From: Planctomycetota bacterium
GTDB taxonomy: Bacteria; Planctomycetota; UBA8742; UBA2392
Length of the DNA stretch: 64,000 nucleotides
Reading direction: 5' to 3'
NCBI GenBank assembly: GCA_020638635.1
Contig: JACKIE010000002.1
Location: forward strand, 186,001 to 250,000
Shown here: positions 48,643 to 57,172 of the stretch, in pieces
How the letters are laid out: every line of letters begins with the position of its first letter
Numbering within the stretch: position 1 is the first letter of the stretch
The notes under the pieces: model-generated
Told to the model about the DNA's origin: nothing
What the model saw: only the letters and a program-made list of their open reading frames with translations
The model's database searches: none
Translations under genes and position numbers: made by a program

Positions 48643-49836
48643 TCAGTCCTGATGTTCGGATAGCGCCGGGAGCAGTTCGATCTCACCAATGTCGATGTGC
48701 GCTTCCCTCACGGGTGCAATCGCGACTCCCGTTGTGGGCTGAAAACCGGGCATCTCGATCGCCAATTCGGTCGCTTCCTCTGGCACATCCTCAAGCAGCG
48801 CGCGGCCGTCGAGCGCGGCTTCAGCGGTTACTTCGATCTTGCTTCCGTCGGCAAGCTTGAACCTGGCTGTGAGCCTGCCGCTTGGCTGCCGTTCGGAACA
48901 GGTCAGCTTGAAAGTTATAGAGGTCCTGGCTGTCATCACAATGGGAGAAGGCAACTCGGTGTTCACGCCGGCGATTACCGTGACTGCCACCTTCGCGGAG
49001 GTGTATCCGGGTGCCCTGACGGTTAACTGGTACTCACCAGCCTGGAGGTTCGCGACCGTGAAACGCCCGTCCGGCCCGGTCACGTCTGCGCGGCCGAAGG
49101 GCCAGCCCGGCGCCAATCGCTCGCGGCGTTCGGACAGTGGAGTCGCTATCGAAATGAGCGCCTGCACGATGGGTTCGAAGCCAGCGCCCACAACCTGCCC
49201 CGAAACCGAGCCACCCTCGGGGAGCGTAATCAGGATGCCGTCGTAAGTGTCGCCGGCAAGCACGGCCAGACTGAGTTCTTCGCTCTCACGCCCATTGAGG
49301 CTGGCATTCAGCTTCAGGTCGAACACCGCGGTTCCGGACAATGCATAGCTGCCCTCGAAACTGCCATCCGGGCCGGTAGTCGCCAGCGCTTGACTGGCGC
49401 GCTTGGTCTTGTACTTGTCGGTTGATACAGCGCCGACGACGGTGACAGTTGCGCCCGCAACCGGCCGTCCAGCGACGTCAACCACCTGACCCTTCAGCCT
49501 CACGTGATGTTGGGGATCACGCGGCTCCGAATAGCGCTCAACGATTTGGTCCTTCCACCTGAGCGGTTCATCCGCCGACGGGGCCTTGGCAGGTTCTGCG
49601 TCTCGTTGGACTGGCTCATCGGCGGCGGCCGGAGCTGTTGGTTCCACTCCCGATGCTGCCCCCGGTTCCGTTGCCGGCTCAAGCGGTCTGCTGCGCGGGA
49701 CGTCGTGTTCGGTGCCCTTGGGCGCGGAGCTGACGGTCGGGAACATCGGTTCAGTCCCGCCGAGCACAAACCAGATGAAACCAACGAGGACGCATGCCAC
49801 CAGCAAGACACAGGAAGCAAGCAACGGGCGTCGCAT
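48643..49836 (-). CDS. membrane-anchored protein with carboxypeptidase-regulatory-like domains (paralogue 2)
   Basis: 397 aa. TM anchor at about 5-26 (LLASCVLLVACVLVGFIWFV), a Pro/Ala/Glu stem, then two CarboxypepD_reg-type domains: VRLKGQVVDVAGRPVAGATV (112-131) and VSGQVVGAGFEPIVQALIS. A final beta domain contains ITFKLTCSERQPSGRLTARF, mirrored in paralogue 1 by VKLKLTSAGGTPKGYFTVNF. The two genes therefore share an architecture along their full length apart from the coiled coil, which this copy lacks. Extracytoplasmic, unknown role. Confidence 0.82.
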   Translation of the reverse strand: MRRPLLASCVLLVACVLVGFIWFVLGGTEPMFPTVSSAPKGTEHDVPRSRPLEPATEPGAASGVEPTAPAAADEPVQRDAEPAKAPSADEPLRWKDQIVERYSEPRDPQHHVRLKGQVVDVAGRPVAGATVTVVGAVSTDKYKTKRASQALATTGPDGSFEGSYALSGTAVFDLKLNASLNGRESEELSLAVLAGDTYDGILITLPEGGSVSGQVVGAGFEPIVQALISIATPLSERRERLAPGWPFGRADVTGPDGRFTVANLQAGEYQLTVRAPGYTSAKVAVTVIAGVNTELPSPIVMTARTSITFKLTCSERQPSGRLTARFKLADGSKIEVTAEAALDGRALLEDVPEEATELAIEMPGFQPTTGVAIAPVREAHIDIGEIELLPALSEHQD

Positions 49837-49854
49837 TGGCTCGATCCGTCCGGG

Positions 49855-51459
49855 CTAGTAGATCGACTTGCTGATGTCGATGCCTTTGGCGAACAGCTCG
49901 TTGCAGGGGATGATGCGGCCGTCGCGGAGCAGCTTGATCATGACCGAGCACACCTCGGGGTCGAACTGGTCGCCGGAGCAGCGGGTGAACTCGCTGATGG
50001 CCTCATCCACGTCGAAGTTGCGGCGGTAGCTGCGGTTGCTGGTCATGGCGTCAAAGGCGTCGGCCAGGGCCACGATGCGCGCGGTCTGCGGGATTTCTTC
50101 ACCCACCAGGCCGTCCGGGTAGCCCAGCCCGTTGTACATCTCGTGGTGGTGCTTCACGGCGGCGATCACGCCGGGGATGTTGCCGATGTGGCTCAGGATT
50201 TCGCCGCCCCGCACGGGGTGCTGGCGGATCACCTTCACCTCGTCGGGTGTGAGGCGCGAAGGCTTGGTGAGAATCTTCTCGGCCACGCCGATCTTGCCGA
50301 CGTCATGCAGCAATGCGCCCAGCCGCACGTTGTCGAGGGTCTCGGCGTCCAGCGCCATTTCCTCGGCGAGCGTCACCGCAAACGCGGTCACGCGCTCGCT
50401 GTGGCCGTGGGTGTACTGGTCCTTGGCTTCGATGCTGGTCACAAGCGCGCGCACGCACGAGTAGAACAGGCCTTCCATTTCTTCCAGCATGCGCGAGCGT
50501 TCCACGGCGATGCCCGCCTGGCGGCCGATGCCGGCCAGCAGCTCGAGGTGGTGTTGGTGGAAGGGCGTGTCGTTGTCCACGCGATCCAGATAAATCGCAC
50601 CGATGATGTCCGTATTGGTGCGCACGGGCACGCACATGGCGCTCTTGATGTGCTTGCTGTTGGCGTCGCCGGTTTCGGGATGCACGGCGTCGCTGATGAC
50701 GCTGAGGCCCTTCTTCACGCTGTGCAGGATGATCGGGCGGCACAGGGTCAGTTCGTCGTCCACGGCCCGCAGCAGGCGGGTGCTGCGGCTCGAGTTGCCG
50801 TTACCGGCGCCGTTACGCTTGCGGCGCACGACCACGGGTTCAAGCACTTTCTCGTCAGGATCGTACATGACGAGGAACCCACGATCGGGGTCCAGGGTCT
50901 CCATCGCCACGTCCATGATGGTGTGGCATACGCGGTCCAGGCTCTCGGCCGTGTAGACCAGGGTGCCCACGTGGTAGATGGTCTGCAGCGCGGTGCGGGT
51001 GCGGTTCAGCAACTCGGTGGTGTCGGCGCCGTTGTCGCTGCCGGCTTTCTCGGTGTCTTCGAAGGCGAAGCTGCCGTCTTCGAAATTGGCCTCGATGCGG
51101 ATCGAGGTGGCCTTGTTCTCGGCCTCCATCAGGCCGCTGTGGGCGGCGACCTTGTTGCTGGCGGTGTCGCTGACCTTGAAGGCGAACTCGACGTTGGCGG
51201 CCACGATGCGGTCGCCGCTATGCAGGATCTTGCTGGCGACCTTCTTGCCGTTGACGCTGGTGCCGGCGCTGCTCTGCAGGTCGGTCAGCAGGTAGAAGCT
51301 GCCCTTGCCCTCGATGGCGAAGTGGGCGCGGCTGAAGCTGTCGTCTTCAAAGCGTTCATCGCAGGAGGGGGAGCGCCCGAAGGTAACGCGCCCGCTGGGT
51401 GACAGCGAGATGCGCTGACCGTCGCGCTTGCCCCCACGGATGACCAGGCTTGCTTTCAT
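49855..51459 (-). CDS. FHA-GAF-HD-GYP protein, likely c-di-GMP phosphodiesterase
   Basis: 534 aa, soluble. FHA domain at about 24-95 (VTFGRSPSCDERFEDDSFSR, with the phosphothreonine-binding Arg and Ser). GAF domain at about 170-320 (AMCVPVRTNTDIIGAIYLDR). HD-GYP domain from about 335: HD at 385-386 (LLHDVGKIG), HHE at 438-440 and GYP at 446-448 within YNGLGYPDG. All metal ligands look intact, so c-di-GMP hydrolysis is expected. FHA suggests control by a Ser/Thr kinase. Confidence 0.93.
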   Translation of the reverse strand: MKASLVIRGGKRDGQRISLSPSGRVTFGRSPSCDERFEDDSFSRAHFAIEGKGSFYLLTDLQSSAGTSVNGKKVASKILHSGDRIVAANVEFAFKVSDTASNKVAAHSGLMEAENKATSIRIEANFEDGSFAFEDTEKAGSDNGADTTELLNRTRTALQTIYHVGTLVYTAESLDRVCHTIMDVAMETLDPDRGFLVMYDPDEKVLEPVVVRRKRNGAGNGNSSRSTRLLRAVDDELTLCRPIILHSVKKGLSVISDAVHPETGDANSKHIKSAMCVPVRTNTDIIGAIYLDRVDNDTPFHQHHLELLAGIGRQAGIAVERSRMLEEMEGLFYSCVRALVTSIEAKDQYTHGHSERVTAFAVTLAEEMALDAETLDNVRLGALLHDVGKIGVAEKILTKPSRLTPDEVKVIRQHPVRGGEILSHIGNIPGVIAAVKHHHEMYNGLGYPDGLVGEEIPQTARIVALADAFDAMTSNRSYRRNFDVDEAISEFTRCSGDQFDPEVCSVMIKLLRDGRIIPCNELFAKGIDISKSIY

Positions 51460-51560
51460 TCAGTTTCCGGCGCGTGTTTTGAGGCGGACGTGCGTAAACA
51501 CCGGTGTGGCCGATATTCCTATCGACACTGACCGGTTAATTACCTCGATTAAGTTAGCTT

Positions 51561-51597
51561 AAATTGGCCTGATCCCAATGCCCTAATTTGGCCAATT
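51561..51597. promoter_or_regulatory. inverted repeat in a divergent promoter region
   Basis: AAATTGGCC (51561-51569) and GGCCAATT (51590-51597) flank an AT-rich 20-bp centre in the 232-bp space between the HD-GYP gene and the rhomboid gene. Possible operator; no factor identified. Confidence 0.35.
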
Positions 51598-51691
51598 CCG
51601 CATGGGCCACTCTGTGACTGCCTTCGCAACATCAAGACGACTCGGCGCTTCGGGCTTGCGCCATCCCGTTTCCTAGGTTGGAGTCAGCGGC

Positions 51692-52684
51692 ATGGGTTAC
51701 GAAGACCGCGATTACTTCCAGAGTAAGCCGAAGTTTGAGTTCTCGTCGGGCCTCCACAAGGGCACCAAGGGGCTGATGATCGCACTGGTGGCGGCGTTCA
51801 TCGCGTCGATTGTGGTCAGTGATTCTTTTGAGTACGCGGGCAAGGAGTTCTGGGCCAACGTCGCCCTGGGCAACGAAAAGGCGCGCCTGGGCTATCAGCT
51901 GTTCGTGCTGGCGCCCCAGAACGTAATCCCCGTGCGAGGCGACTTCGACCCCGGCCACTGGAAGCTGCTGACTCACTGGCTGGTCGCGCCCGGCATCATC
52001 TCGGTGATCCTGGACGTGCTGTTCGTGTACTTCGCCGGCCGCATGCTGGAGCAACTCTTTGGCACGCAGCGCTTTCTGCTGCTGCTGATCGGCGCTTGCG
52101 TGTTTTCGGGCCTGCTGGCGGCGCTGGTAGACGGCTGGCTGGTAGGGGAGAAGATCAGCGTGATCATGGGTCCAACGGGGGGCGTCATCGCCTGCTTCAT
52201 GGCCCCGGTGTGGATCGCGCCGCGCCAGAAGTCAATCTTCAACTGGCCCCTGCGCAATGTGGCGCTGGGCCTGGTGGCGTTGTTCGCCGGCGTAAGCCTG
52301 ATGATGGGCATCTTCGGCGAAGGCCCGGCCGTGTTAAGTCCCACGCAGCTGATCTGGGGCGCGGCAATCGGGGCGGGCCACATGATGTGGCTGAAGAAAC
52401 GCGGGCGCGTGCCCAGCATCGCAGGCGGCTTCCAGCAGGAAGACAACCTGCAGCCCTGGGAGAAGCCGGGCTATCTGAACAGCTACGAAGAGAAGTCATT
52501 CGACGAGCGCAAGTTCCTGGCCACGGCCGACAAGCAGCGCCGCGAAGAGGAAAAGGCCGTCGAGCAGCGGCAAAAGGATAAGGCCAAGCTCGACGAGATA
52601 CTCGAGAAGATCAGCCAGAAGGGCATCGACAGCCTGAGCCGCGCCGAACGCAAGTTCCTGGACGAGCAGAGCAAGAAGAAGTGA
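51692..52684 (+). CDS. rhomboid-family membrane protein with Ser-to-Thr change in the GxSG site, C-terminal DUF6576-like tail
   Basis: 330 aa. A six-helix rhomboid-like core (about 27-235). The site normally GxSG reads G-P-T-G (160-163), so the nucleophile would be Thr162. The partner His is present as His230 in IGAGHMM. The N-terminal HWKLLTHW and the membrane Arg/Glu (GRMLEQLFGTQRFL) are typical. The C-terminus (DEILEKISQKGIDSLSRAER) is the short domain often seen in rhomboids of Bacteroidetes and Planctomycetes. It is an inactive pseudoprotease, or an unusual Thr enzyme. Cassette C begins 2 nt after its stop. Confidence 0.85.
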   Translation: MGYEDRDYFQSKPKFEFSSGLHKGTKGLMIALVAAFIASIVVSDSFEYAGKEFWANVALGNEKARLGYQLFVLAPQNVIPVRGDFDPGHWKLLTHWLVAPGIISVILDVLFVYFAGRMLEQLFGTQRFLLLLIGACVFSGLLAALVDGWLVGEKISVIMGPTGGVIACFMAPVWIAPRQKSIFNWPLRNVALGLVALFAGVSLMMGIFGEGPAVLSPTQLIWGAAIGAGHMMWLKKRGRVPSIAGGFQQEDNLQPWEKPGYLNSYEEKSFDERKFLATADKQRREEEKAVEQRQKDKAKLDEILEKISQKGIDSLSRAERKFLDEQSKKK

Positions 52685-52686
52685 GT

Positions 52687-53275
52687 TCAATTCAAAATTC
52701 AAAATGCAAAATTCAAAATGGGTTGGTTGTGATTCGTTCCCGCCTGGTGGACTGAATGTCTGACGACGATGACTTTGGTGATGGTCCTGAGATCGTTGGA
52801 CGCACGTTTCTGTTCGGGAACCGCGTCATCATGCTGTTCCGGCACTTGTACACGATTGAGCCAGCGTTGGTTTCGATCTACGACCAACTGCTTCGGGCGG
52901 GGACTGCGGTAGGCGCATTGGTGGAGGAAGCGCAGTCCGCCGAGAGTGACAAGGATTTCGTCCACAAGCTGGCCGTGGGATTGAAGGAAGCCAAGGAGAG
53001 CCACTACTGGCTGAGACAACTGCGCAAGGCCGAAGTGTTGAAGCGTGCCCAGCTGAATCCGCTGGTGCAGGAAGCCCTGGAGATCAAGCTGGTACTCGGG
53101 GCAATCATCGCCTCAAAGAAGGGCAAACGGAAAGGGCAGCAGCACGATCAGAAACCCGAGCAGGACGAAGGCCCCGCCGAAGAAGAAACTGAAGAGCCCC
53201 CAGCGCCCGATGACAAGCTATTCTAGACGGGCCAAACAGCCCATTTTGAATTTTGCATTTTGAATTTTGAATTGA
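52687..53275 (+). mobile_element. heptamer-repeat cassette C with four-helix-bundle gene (TTCAAAA unit), perfect arms
   Basis: The arms 52687-52722 and 53240-53275 are a perfect 36-bp inverted repeat, each made of TTCAAAA/TGCAAAA heptamers. The cassette starts 2 nt after the rhomboid stop codon and ends 5 nt before the start codon of the S41 protease gene. Identical arms point to recent insertion or conversion. Confidence 0.85.
52756..53226 (+). CDS. four-helix-bundle protein (S23/IVP-like, divergent), cassette C
   Basis: 156 aa. It belongs to the second common subgroup: GTAVGALVEEAQSAESDKDF then HKLAVGLKEAKESHYWLRQL in place of the NIAEGFGR hallmark. The N-terminus is acidic (MSDDDDFGDGPE), and the C-terminal 40 residues are a low-complexity Lys then Glu/Pro tail (KKGKRKGQQ ... 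EEETEEPPAPDDK). Four helices are predicted. This subgroup has the same fold but little sequence identity to the proteins of cassettes A, B and D. Confidence 0.88.
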   Translation: MSDDDDFGDGPEIVGRTFLFGNRVIMLFRHLYTIEPALVSIYDQLLRAGTAVGALVEEAQSAESDKDFVHKLAVGLKEAKESHYWLRQLRKAEVLKRAQLNPLVQEALEIKLVLGAIIASKKGKRKGQQHDQKPEQDEGPAEEETEEPPAPDDKLF

Positions 53276-53280
53276 GTCCC

Positions 53281-54633
53281 ATGGCCCGCTACACCTACTT
53301 CTTTGCCACCTTTGCCATCCTGCCTGTGCTGGTGATTGCCGGCGTGATCTGGCTGTTCGTGGCGGAGAAACCGGGGGCCGAGGTCTCCGACGCCACCGGC
53401 ACCGAGAAGGACCTGCAACTCTACCTCGAGGTGCGCCAGAAGCTGCTGGATCACTACGACGGCGAGCTGGACGAAACCGAACTGCGCAACGCCGCGCTGG
53501 TGGGCCTGGCGCAGGGTACCGGCGACCGATTCACCCGCGTGCTGCCGCCCATCCAGGCGCGCGAACAGTCGCAGGAGCTGGGCGGCGGCTTCTACGGAAT
53601 CGGCGTCTACATCTCACCCAACGAGGACGGCAGTATCCGCATCACCGGCCTCCAGCCGGGTGGCGGTGCCGAGCAAGCCGGGATCCTGGTAGACGACGTG
53701 ATCGTGGCCGTGGACGGCATCAGCATCATCGACCAGACCTACGACAGCAGCGTGGCGCGCATCAAGAGCGACCAGGAGGGCTCGGTCGTCAAACTCAGCG
53801 TTCTGCGCAAGGGCGATCCCAAGAGCGGCACCGACCCCAAGGCCATGCGCTTCGAGTTCGATGTAATTCGCAGTCGCGTGATCACCTACAGCGTCCACGA
53901 CGTGCACCTCGAGGAACGCGACGGGCGCCGCTTCGGATACCTGCAGGTCAGCGACATCAACTCCAACACCTGGGACCCGCAGATCAAGGACGCCATCGCC
54001 GAACTGGCGGGAAAGGGTGCCGAAGGCCTGGTGCTGGACCTGCGCGGCAACGGCGGCGGGCGCGTCAACGTGGCCGTGGACATCGCGGACGGGCTGCTCG
54101 ACAAGCCCGAGGCGCTGGTGGTGTTCACCCACTCCAGCCGCGAGAGCAACCGCGAAAACGACAAGCAGTACCGCACCAGGGACGCCGAGTGCGTCACCAG
54201 CCTGCCGCTGATCGTGCTGGTGGACGGCAACACGGCCAGCGCCGCCGAGATCATCACGGGCGCGCTGAGAGACCACGGCCGCGCCTATGTTGTGGGTGAG
54301 CGCACCTTCGGAAAGGGCATCGTGCAGACCATCTACAAGCTGCAGACGGACCCAAGCTACACGGTAAACATCACCACCACGCAGTACTACACACCGCTGG
54401 GTCGCAAGGTGCAGACCGGAACAAAGGGCGAACCGGGCGGCATCATGCCGGACCTTGAGGTGCACTATCGTGAAGGCGAGCGCGAGCGGGTTCACGCCAG
54501 GCTGCGTGTGCGCCAGGCGCGCCACAACCGGGAAGAGATCGCCAAGACCTCCAGCTGGTGGAACTACGAAGACCGCATGCTCAACGCGGCGCTCGACCTG
54601 CTCGCCGGAAAGCCGGTTACGGTTGGCCCATGA
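53281..54633 (+). CDS. S41 carboxy-terminal processing protease
   Basis: 450 aa from ATG 53281. N-terminal TM anchor (FATFAILPVLVIAGVIWLF), a PDZ domain at about 100-180 (GGGFYGIGVYIS, VDDVIVAVDGISI), and the protease core with Ser320 (NTASAAEI) and Lys345 (ERTFGKGI), spaced 25 residues as in E. coli Prc. LVLDLRGNGGG is the strand before them. Extracytoplasmic protein processing. The insertion of cassette C leaves only 5 nt between arm and start, so any ribosome site must lie in or near the arm. Confidence 0.94.
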   Translation: MARYTYFFATFAILPVLVIAGVIWLFVAEKPGAEVSDATGTEKDLQLYLEVRQKLLDHYDGELDETELRNAALVGLAQGTGDRFTRVLPPIQAREQSQELGGGFYGIGVYISPNEDGSIRITGLQPGGGAEQAGILVDDVIVAVDGISIIDQTYDSSVARIKSDQEGSVVKLSVLRKGDPKSGTDPKAMRFEFDVIRSRVITYSVHDVHLEERDGRRFGYLQVSDINSNTWDPQIKDAIAELAGKGAEGLVLDLRGNGGGRVNVAVDIADGLLDKPEALVVFTHSSRESNRENDKQYRTRDAECVTSLPLIVLVDGNTASAAEIITGALRDHGRAYVVGERTFGKGIVQTIYKLQTDPSYTVNITTTQYYTPLGRKVQTGTKGEPGGIMPDLEVHYREGERERVHARLRVRQARHNREEIAKTSSWWNYEDRMLNAALDLLAGKPVTVGP

Positions 54634-55109
54634 GCGTGCGCCTAGCCAAGATTGACGACCTGCCGCTGCTGATCCGCCATCGTCGCGGCATGCTTGAAGA
54701 CATGGGTCGCTACCCCTCCGAATACTACAACCAGCACGACCGCGACTACGAGGGCTGGGCGCGCGAGCGCCTGCAAAACGGCCAGCTGGTCGGCTTCGTG
54801 GTGGAAGATGCCGGCCGCGCGGTTGCCTCAGGATGCCTGTGGTTGAAGGAGCGCCAGCCCGTGCCCGGCTTTCCCGGCGGGCGCGTGCCATACCTGATGT
54901 CGGTGTTCACCGAACGGGACTGTCGCAAACAGGGCCACGCGGCAGAATTGACGAAGGCGGCGCTGGCCTGGGCGCAGGAGCGCAAGTATCCACTCGTGGC
55001 GCTGCACGCCTCGGCAGCGGGTCGCAACACCTACGAGAAGCTGGGCTTCCAGCGCACCTGGGAGATGCAGCTGCGTTGGGACGGCGACGGTCAACCGCCC
55101 GTGGTCTAG
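54630..55109 (+). CDS. GNAT-family N-acetyltransferase
   Basis: 159 aa from ATG 54630, which overlaps the stop of the S41 gene (ATGA). N-terminal VRLAKIDDLPLLIRHRRGML, the acetyl-CoA-binding region VPYLMSVFTERDCRKQGHAAE in place of the usual Q/RxxGxG/A loop, and the C-terminal ASAAGRNTYEKLGFQRTWEM, where EKLGF is the classical GNAT motif B end. The substrate is unknown. It is translationally coupled to the protease gene. Confidence 0.9.
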   Translation: MSVRLAKIDDLPLLIRHRRGMLEDMGRYPSEYYNQHDRDYEGWARERLQNGQLVGFVVEDAGRAVASGCLWLKERQPVPGFPGGRVPYLMSVFTERDCRKQGHAAELTKAALAWAQERKYPLVALHASAAGRNTYEKLGFQRTWEMQLRWDGDGQPPVV

Positions 55110-55141
55110 CGCAATCCGCTGCATCCGCTAAAAGGCTCGCC

Positions 55142-57172
55142 ATGATGAAGGCAACTGCCAACTGGATTGACAGCTATGTCGGCACGGGTTTGTCTCCCGC
55201 GGAAATCGCCGACAAGCTGACCCTTGCCGGCACCGAAGTCGAGAAGATGGAGCAGGTCGGCGACGACGTCTGCTTCACACTCGAGGTCACCAGCAACCGC
55301 ACCGACTGCCTGTCCGTGATCGGCCTGGCGCGCGAGCTCGCGGCCTGCACGGGCAACACCGTGCAGCACCCCAAGGTCGAGTACAAGACCAGCGGCAAGG
55401 CAAGCGAAGCCAGCAGCGTGACGATCGAACCCGACGCGCTGGCGGCCTGCCCCTATTACTCGGCCCAGGTCATCAAGGGCGTGAAGGTCGGCCCTTCGCC
55501 CAAGTGGCTGCAGCAGCGGCTGGAAGGCATCGGCCTGAAGCCGATCAACAACGTGGTGGACATCACCAACTTCGTGCTGTTCGAGACCGGCCAGCCCCTG
55601 CATGCCTTCGACCTCAACAAGCTGGCGGGCAGGCGCATCGTGGTGCGCATGGCGAAACCCGGCGAGCCGTTCCGCCCGGTGGTCGGCGCCGGCGAAGCCG
55701 TCAAGCTTGACACGTCAACACTGGTGATCGCCGACGCCGAGAAGCCCCAGGCCGTGGGCGGCGTGATGGGCGGCTTCGAAAGCGGCGTGACGCCGACCAC
55801 CACCGACGTGCTGCTGGAGAGCGCCTATTTCAGCCCGCACAGCATCAAGGCGACCAGCCGCGAGCTCGGCATGGACAGCGACAGCAGTTACCGTTTCGAG
55901 CGCGACGTGGACCAGGGCGGCGTGCTGCACGCCAGCCGCCGCGCGGCGCAACTGATCGCCGAAATCGCCGGCGGCCAGGTGCTCGAGGGCGTGCTGGAAG
56001 CCGGCGAGCTCAAGCCCCAGACCCGCCGCCTCACCATCACCGACCGCCACGTGCAGCGCATGCTCGGCATTCATGTGCCGCGCGCGCGCATGGAGGAAAT
56101 CTTCCGCGGCCTCGACCTCAAGCTGGCCGACGTGCAGCTCGACGGCCTGCACCTCGAGATTCCCAGCTTCCGCCGCGACCTCGAGCGCAGCATCGACCTC
56201 GTCGAGGAAGTCGCCCGCGTGCACGGCCTCGACCACGTGCCTTCGCCCCTGCGCATGGTAGTGGAAACCGCCAAGCCCACCCGCCGCCAGCGCGTGCGCA
56301 GGCTGGTACGCGCAGCGTTGCAGGGCATGGGTTTTAGCGAGGCTTTAACCGACACCTTCGTGACGGCCAAGACCGCCATCAGCGACTACAGCGCCTTCAC
56401 CGATTCGCCCGTGCGTCTGGAAGCGCGCAACCCCGTCAACGCCGAGACACCCGCCCTGCGCCGCAACCTGCTGGGCAGCCTGCTGCTGGCGCTGGGAACC
56501 AACCAGCGTCACGGCCGCCAGTCTGTGCACCTGTATGAAATCGCCAACACCTTCCTGCCGGGCAAAGACGGCAAAAGCAGCGGCGAGCACGAGGTGCTGG
56601 CGCTGGTCGGGGCAGACTACTACGACCTGAAGGGCGCGATCGAAAGCCTGCTGGAAGGCCTGCGCGCGACCGCGACGCTGGAAGTCGCGCCGCTGCAGCA
56701 CCCGGTGTTCGCCGAAGGCCGCGCGGCGCAGCTGAAGCTGGGCGGCAAACCGTTCGGCGTGATCGGCGAGCCGGCCGCCAAGGCCGCCGCCGAGTACCAG
56801 GTGGAAGGCGCCTGCGCACTGGCCGAGCTGGACTTCACACTGCTGGTCGAAGCCTGGCAGCAGGTGCCCACCATGGAAGAGCTGCCGCGCTTCCCCACGG
56901 CCGAGCGCGATTTGGCTTTCGTGCTGGACCACACGGTCAGCTGGGCGCAGGTGGAAGCCACGGCCAAGGCCGCAGCCGACGCCACACTGCGCAAGGTGGA
57001 GCTGTTCGACGAGTTCACCGGCAAGCAGCTCGGCGCGGGCAAGAAGAGCCTCGCTTTCCGGCTAAGCTTCCGCCACGACGAGCGCACACTCACCAGCGAA
57101 GAGATCCAGTCGCAGATGGAAGCAGTGATCGCCGCGGTGAAGGACAAGCTCGGCGGAGAGCTGCGCGGGTGA
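55142..57172 (+). CDS. pheT: phenylalanine-tRNA ligase beta subunit, short form lacking the tRNA-binding (EMAP) domain
   Basis: 676 aa, compared with about 790 in E. coli. The sequence passes directly from the N-terminal TLAGTEVEKMEQVGDD to FTLEVTSNRTDCLSVIGLAR, so the EMAP-type tRNA-binding insert is missing. The B3/B4 editing domain (INNVVDITNFVLFETGQPLH), B5 (RRDLERSIDLVEEVAR), the core and the C-terminal anticodon-binding FDX-ACB domain (ERDLAFVLDHTVSW) are present. pheS is not adjacent, although most bacteria keep pheST together. ATG 55142 is followed by a second ATG at 55145. Confidence 0.96.
   Translation: MMKATANWIDSYVGTGLSPAEIADKLTLAGTEVEKMEQVGDDVCFTLEVTSNRTDCLSVIGLARELAACTGNTVQHPKVEYKTSGKASEASSVTIEPDALAACPYYSAQVIKGVKVGPSPKWLQQRLEGIGLKPINNVVDITNFVLFETGQPLHAFDLNKLAGRRIVVRMAKPGEPFRPVVGAGEAVKLDTSTLVIADAEKPQAVGGVMGGFESGVTPTTTDVLLESAYFSPHSIKATSRELGMDSDSSYRFERDVDQGGVLHASRRAAQLIAEIAGGQVLEGVLEAGELKPQTRRLTITDRHVQRMLGIHVPRARMEEIFRGLDLKLADVQLDGLHLEIPSFRRDLERSIDLVEEVARVHGLDHVPSPLRMVVETAKPTRRQRVRRLVRAALQGMGFSEALTDTFVTAKTAISDYSAFTDSPVRLEARNPVNAETPALRRNLLGSLLLALGTNQRHGRQSVHLYEIANTFLPGKDGKSSGEHEVLALVGADYYDLKGAIESLLEGLRATATLEVAPLQHPVFAEGRAAQLKLGGKPFGVIGEPAAKAAAEYQVEGACALAELDFTLLVEAWQQVPTMEELPRFPTAERDLAFVLDHTVSWAQVEATAKAAADATLRKVELFDEFTGKQLGAGKKSLAFRLSFRHDERTLTSEEIQSQMEAVIAAVKDKLGGELRG

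Noticed and set aside
49504..51402. 632-codon frame antisense to the HD-GYP gene
   Set aside because: Same shadow pattern; the opposite strand encodes intact FHA, GAF and HD-GYP motifs.
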